A stretch of DNA of 64,000 bases, taken from the NCBI RefSeq assembly GCF_029854195.1, contig NZ_CP122960.1, positions 2,238,001-2,302,000 on the forward strand. The letters run 5' to 3'. The position numbers were made by a program, and so were the translations under genes. Each line of letters opens with the position of its first letter. Position 1 is the first letter of the stretch. Below are positions 60,557 to 64,000 of this stretch, piece by piece. This DNA is from Amylibacter sp. IMCC11727 (lineage in GTDB: Bacteria > Pseudomonadota > Alphaproteobacteria > Rhodobacterales > Rhodobacteraceae). The notes below the pieces were generated by a model. The model was not told where the DNA came from and did not search any database. It saw nothing but the letters and a program-made list of their open reading frames with translations.

Positions 60557-61600
60557 ATGAGCGATCAAAAAACAGGCCTGACCTATGCAGATGCAGGGGT
60601 TGATATTGATGCAGGCAATGCGTTGGTGGATCGGATCAAACCCGCCGCTGCCAGCACAAAGCGGCCTGGCGTTATGGACGGACTTGGTGGTTTTGGCGCG
60701 ATGTTCGATCTGAAAGCAGCAGGGTTTAAAGACCCCGTCTTGGTGTCCGCCACCGATGGTGTGGGTACAAAACTGCGCATCGCAATTGATACTGGCCATG
60801 TGAACACAGTTGGCATTGATTTGGTGGCCATGTGTGTGAATGACCTGATTTGTCAGGGTGCCGTTCCTTTGTTTTTCCTCGACTATTTCGCAACGGGCAA
60901 GCTCGACGTGGACAGTGCTGCACAGGTGATTGAAGGCATTGCAGAGGGCTGTCGACAGGCGAATTCTGCACTGGTGGGTGGCGAAACTGCGGAAATGCCA
61001 GGCATGTACGAAGCGGATGATTTTGATCTGGCGGGCTTTGCCGTTGGGGCAATGGAACGCGGTGGCATGTTACCAGCGGGTGTATCCGAAGGTGATGTGC
61101 TGATCGGGATGCCGTCGTCTGGCGTGCATTCAAACGGCTATTCCTTGGTGCGCAAGATTGTTGAACAGTCCGGACTCGGTTGGGATGCCCCCTGCCCGTT
61201 TGGCGATGGCACACTGGGTGAAGCCTTGTTGGAACCGACGAAGATCTATGTGCGCCCCGCAGTTGCTGCGTTGGAAACGGGTGATCTGCATGGGTTGGCC
61301 CATATTACGGGTGGCGGTTTGACAGAGAACCTGCCACGCGCGCTGCCAAATGGATTGGGTGCAGAAATTGATTTGGATGCTTGGACCCGCTTGCCTGTTT
61401 TTGATTGGTTGATCAAAGGCGCAGGACTGGATCAAGCAGAAGCGCTCAAGACATTTAACTGCGGCCTTGGCATGATCGCTATTGCCTCTGCACATGGGGC
61501 TGATGATGTGATAGCCGCACTGAAATCCGAAGGCGTTGACGCCATGCGGATTGGCACCGTGACCAAGGGCGACGGGGTCGCGTATTCAGGCACACTGTAA
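60557..61600 (+). CDS. purM: Phosphoribosylformylglycinamidine cyclo-ligase
   Basis: PurM makes AIR from FGAM with ATP. The 347-residue product starts with LTYADAGVDIDAGNALVDRIKP and has LVSATDGVGTKLRIA, the MCVNDLICQGAVPLFFLDY, VGGETAEMPGMY and THITGGGLTENL-like (here AHITGGGLTENLPRA) motifs. The purN start overlaps its stop by one base. Confidence 0.96.
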   Translation: MSDQKTGLTYADAGVDIDAGNALVDRIKPAAASTKRPGVMDGLGGFGAMFDLKAAGFKDPVLVSATDGVGTKLRIAIDTGHVNTVGIDLVAMCVNDLICQGAVPLFFLDYFATGKLDVDSAAQVIEGIAEGCRQANSALVGGETAEMPGMYEADDFDLAGFAVGAMERGGMLPAGVSEGDVLIGMPSSGVHSNGYSLVRKIVEQSGLGWDAPCPFGDGTLGEALLEPTKIYVRPAVAALETGDLHGLAHITGGGLTENLPRALPNGLGAEIDLDAWTRLPVFDWLIKGAGLDQAEALKTFNCGLGMIAIASAHGADDVIAALKSEGVDAMRIGTVTKGDGVAYSGTL

Positions 61601-62169
61601 TGACCCGCATCGCCATTTTCATTTCGGGTGGCGGTTCGAATATGGTGTCTTTGGTAGACGCCATGCAATCGGGTGAGATTGACGCCGAGCCTGTTCTGGT
61701 TTTGGCAAATACGGCGGATGCAGGTGGGCTGGTAAAGGCCCAAGCACGCGGAGTGGCCACCGAAGTCGTTGATCACCGTAAATATTCGGATCGTGCAAGC
61801 TTTGAAGCTGAAATCACCCGAATTTTGAGCGAATATGTTCCAGATGTGATTTGCTTGGCGGGTTTTATGCGCGTCCTTACAGGTGAATTTACCGCTAAAT
61901 GGGAAGGTCGGATGTTAAACATTCATCCATCACTGCTGCCCAATTACAAAGGGTTGAATACTCATCAAAGAGCGTTGGATGCAGGTGACGCAGAGGCGGG
62001 TGTCAGCGTGCATCTGGTGACGGCTGAATTGGATGATGGTCCGATTTTGGGACAAAGACGCGTTCCCGTATTGCCCGAAGATACCGCCGAATCTTTGGCT
62101 GCACGAGTGCTGATTGAAGAACACAAATTGTACCCAGATGTGCTGCGTGATTTCGTCAAAACCCTATGA
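61600..62169 (+). CDS. purN: Phosphoribosylglycinamide formyltransferase
   Basis: PurN transfers the formyl group from 10-formyl-tetrahydrofolate to GAR. The 189-residue product has the N-terminal ISGGGSNMVSL loop, the active-site LNIHPSLLPNYKG and HLVTAELDDGPILGQ motifs. It overlaps purM by one base, and the next gene starts four bases before its stop. Confidence 0.96.
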   Translation: MTRIAIFISGGGSNMVSLVDAMQSGEIDAEPVLVLANTADAGGLVKAQARGVATEVVDHRKYSDRASFEAEITRILSEYVPDVICLAGFMRVLTGEFTAKWEGRMLNIHPSLLPNYKGLNTHQRALDAGDAEAGVSVHLVTAELDDGPILGQRRVPVLPEDTAESLAARVLIEEHKLYPDVLRDFVKTL

Positions 62170-62501
62170 CGGATAAGCCGAGCAGCATAAAAAACCTCGG
62201 CCCTGCATCGGATGAATTCTACGCCCGCGCAGGCATTACAACCGCAGATCAATTGCGCGACTTGGGTCCTGACGAAGCCTATTTTCGCGCCTTAAAGGCA
62301 GGTGGCAAAGCGCATTTTATCGGGTTCTATGTGCTGGTGATGGCCTTGCAAGGGCGGCCTTGGAATGACTGCAAAGGCAAGGAAAAGGACGCGCTAAAAG
62401 TGCGGTTTGAAGCGATAAAGGCGCGGCTTTCGCCAGCAGATAAGGGATTGTCTGTCTTGGAAAAAGAGTTGAACATGCTTGGAGTTGTTAAAAAGGATTA
62501 A
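62166..62501 (+). CDS. TfoX C-terminal-domain protein
   Basis: This 111-residue protein matches the C-terminal domain of TfoX (SSIKNLGPASDEFYARAGITTADQLRDLGPDEAYFRALKAGG), a helix-hairpin-helix-like module. In Haemophilus and relatives TfoX influences competence, but here the N-terminal domain is missing and the role is unknown. It overlaps purN by four bases and is nearly joined to the amidohydrolase gene. Confidence 0.82.
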   Translation: MTDKPSSIKNLGPASDEFYARAGITTADQLRDLGPDEAYFRALKAGGKAHFIGFYVLVMALQGRPWNDCKGKEKDALKVRFEAIKARLSPADKGLSVLEKELNMLGVVKKD

Positions 62502-62504
62502 GAT

Positions 62505-63365
62505 ATGCGTCTATTAGGACTAATAACCGCCCTTTTCGCAATACCAGCCTTTGCGGAGGAACCTATTGGAGACGCCGCGCTGACCATGCCAATCTTTGAT
62601 GCGCATATTCATTACAAAGAACCAGCGTGGAACGTTTATCCGCCCAAAACTGTGATTAAAATGATGGATCGCAATGGGGTGGCCATGGGGTTGGTTTCCT
62701 CCACCCCTGATGCAGGCACGATAAAACTGTGGAAGTACGCAAAGGGACGGATAGTGCCTGAACTGCGCCCCTACCGTAAAGGTGCTGGGTCCAGCGATTG
62801 GACCAAAGATGAAGGCATGGAAGCCTATCTTGAGCGGCGTTTGTCCCGCTATCCCCATGAAGGCATTGGGGAATTTCATATCCGCAGCATTGACCCCGAT
62901 GATGAAGACTTGTTGCGTGCAGTTACGCAAATGGCAAAGGTGCGCGATATTCCGATCCATGTGCATTCAAGCGCCGAACCCGTGGAATTATTGTATCGAC
63001 TGGAACCTTCGCTGACCATTATCTGGGCCCATGTCGGGATGACGGACGGCCCCGACACTGCGATGAAGATGTTTGACAAATATCCAACACTCTATGCGGA
63101 TACATCATATCGTGAGAATGACATTTTAGTAGGCGGCAAGTTGGACACGGATTGGGCGAAGGTGATCCGCAAGCATCATGAACGACTAATGATTGGATCG
63201 GACACTTGGGTCAATTCACAGTGGGATATTTACGATGCAATTATTGATGTGAACCGTAAGTGGTTGTCTTTGCTGCCAAAAGAGCAAGCAGAAAATATCG
63301 CGTTTAAGAACGCAGAACGATTGTTTGGGCGTAAGATTGATCTGAGCCTGATCGGGACAAAATAA
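62505..63365 (+). CDS. Exported amidohydrolase-family protein
   Basis: This 286-residue protein has a short signal peptide (LLGLITALFAIPAFA, cut before EEP) and an amidohydrolase-2-type barrel. Likely metal residues are in FDAHIHY, HVHSSAEP, WAHVGM and IGSDTWVN. The substrate is unknown. It starts three bases after the tfoX-like stop and ends at a strong terminator. Confidence 0.8.
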   Translation: MRLLGLITALFAIPAFAEEPIGDAALTMPIFDAHIHYKEPAWNVYPPKTVIKMMDRNGVAMGLVSSTPDAGTIKLWKYAKGRIVPELRPYRKGAGSSDWTKDEGMEAYLERRLSRYPHEGIGEFHIRSIDPDDEDLLRAVTQMAKVRDIPIHVHSSAEPVELLYRLEPSLTIIWAHVGMTDGPDTAMKMFDKYPTLYADTSYRENDILVGGKLDTDWAKVIRKHHERLMIGSDTWVNSQWDIYDAIIDVNRKWLSLLPKEQAENIAFKNAERLFGRKIDLSLIGTK

Positions 63366-63391
63366 AAAAGGGGCCTAATAGGCCCCTTTTT
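63365..63391. terminator. Bidirectional terminator between amidohydrolase and ndk
   Basis: A six-base GC core GGGGCC/GGCCCC with a TAATA loop is flanked by five A residues on the left and five T residues on the right. It serves the amidohydrolase transcript on the plus strand and the convergent ndk transcript on the minus strand. Confidence 0.9.
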
Positions 63392-63412
63392 CTTAAGTCG
63401 TTTATTTTGGTC

Positions 63413-63835
63413 TTAGCCAACCAACTCTAGGCCAGAGAAGAAATATGCAATTTCTTCAGCAGCTGTTTCTGGTGCGTCAGAGCCGTGGATGGAGTTTTCG
63501 CCCAAGGACAGTGCGTATGTTTTACGAATTGTGCCTTCATCAGCTTCTGCTGGGTTTGTTGCGCCCATGATTTCGCGGTTGCGCAGGATGGCGTTTTCGC
63601 CTTCGAGCACCTGAACAACGATTGGCTCAGAAACCATGAATTCGCACAGTTCGTCGTAGAACGGGCGCTCTTTGTGTACAGCGTAGAATGTTTGCGCCTG
63701 AGCCAGAGTCAGTTGGATGCGTTTTTGTGCAACGATGCGCAGGCCGCCTTCTTCCAACATTGCGCAGATCGCGCCTGTCAGGTTGCGTTTTGTCGCGTCC
63801 GGTTTAACGATAGAAAATGTGCGTTCGAGAGCCAT
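63413..63835 (-). CDS. ndk: Nucleoside diphosphate kinase
   Basis: Ndk balances nucleoside triphosphate pools by phosphate transfer through a histidine. The 140-residue product begins ALERTFSIVKPDATKRNLTG and carries the catalytic His117 in NSIHGSDA. I start at ATG 63835 where the conserved sequence begins; the open frame reaches 63910 without similarity. It is convergent with the amidohydrolase gene. Confidence 0.97.
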   Translation of the reverse strand: MALERTFSIVKPDATKRNLTGAICAMLEEGGLRIVAQKRIQLTLAQAQTFYAVHKERPFYDELCEFMVSEPIVVQVLEGENAILRNREIMGATNPAEADEGTIRKTYALSLGENSIHGSDAPETAAEEIAYFFSGLELVG

Positions 63836-63948
63836 GATAAGGTCCTTTGGTTGATGGTTTGGCGCGCAGATAACACGGAAAAACGGGCTTGGAAAGTCAC
63901 CATTCGCCACAGGTTGACAGTGGTGGGCCCGTGGGGCATTGCGTGCCC

Positions 63949-64000
63949 ATGCTTAAGCTCAAAGATATCTCTTATTCCATTGCCGGTCGCCAGTTGTTCG
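63949..64000 (+). CDS. Start of ABC-F family ATPase (cut by right edge)
   Basis: Only 17 codons are in the window, beginning MLKLKDISYSIAGRQLF, which matches the typical opening of ABC-F/Uup-type ATPases (a beta strand then the xGxxLF segment before Walker A). The remaining gene lies past the edge. It is divergent from ndk. Confidence is limited by the short length. Confidence 0.6.
   Translation, partial: MLKLKDISYSIAGRQLF

Overview
The window reads as chromosomal core DNA of an alphaproteobacterium of the Rhodobacterales (Roseobacter-group style). The evidence is gene order and gene content: pyrH-frr-uppS-cdsA-dxr-rseP-bamA, rpmF-plsX-fabH-ihfA-merR, argS-SPOR-nagZ-scpA-scpB, an OlsB-type acyltransferase, the alphaproteobacterial ATPase-inhibitor zeta subunit (DUF1476), and a DUF1638 / corrinoid protein / betaine-homocysteine methyltransferase set. 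I see no phage genes, transposases, CRISPR array or rRNA. Three tRNA genes are present.

Layout. 1-7730 (minus strand) holds the envelope and isoprenoid cluster, with bamA cut by the left edge. miaA and an AraC-type regulator follow on the plus strand, then a complete peptide/nickel-type ABC importer (9951-16197) with a Tat-exported binding protein and two ATPases fused into one chain. 16.2-18.4 kb carries small periplasmic and monooxygenase genes and a Na+/H+ antiporter. 18.5-24.1 kb is a purine region (purB, purC, purS, purQ) interrupted by the zeta subunit gene, a probable small-RNA interval and an HTH/coiled-coil/TPR protein that looks like an insertion. DctB/DctD-like two-component genes follow at 24.2-27.3 kb.

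28.3-31.7 kb is the most unusual stretch: an orphan 101-residue protein, a SABATH-type carboxyl methyltransferase, a 97-residue protein resembling a Nif11-type leader peptide, a strong hairpin, and a radical SAM/SPASM-like enzyme. I read it as a candidate peptide-modification (RiPP-like) locus, which is an inference. It is followed by a B12-linked methyl-transfer module (31.8-34.3 kb).

34.4-43.7 kb contains sufE, rnd, tRNA-Asn, an MBL hydrolase, an orphan EnvZ-like kinase, an acyl-CoA synthetase, moaA, olsB and msrB. 43.8-48.8 kb has bamE-like, yceD, rpmF, plsX, fabH, ihfA, a MerR gene and tRNA-Pro. 48.9-59.5 kb has an aminotransferase, a long dCTP deaminase, scpB-scpA-nagZ-SPOR-argS, a dGTPase-like gene, erpA, xthA and a CAU-anticodon tRNA. 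59.6-64 kb ends with an EamA transporter, purM-purN-tfoX-amidohydrolase, ndk and the first codons of an ABC-F ATPase.

Functionally the window is mostly housekeeping: outer-membrane assembly, phospholipid and isoprenoid precursors, purine synthesis, chromosome condensation and tRNA charging. Accessory functions concern peptide import, C4-dicarboxylate-type sensing, methyl-group metabolism and possibly peptide modification. All boundaries, motifs and hairpins were read by eye; no database search or folding program was run.
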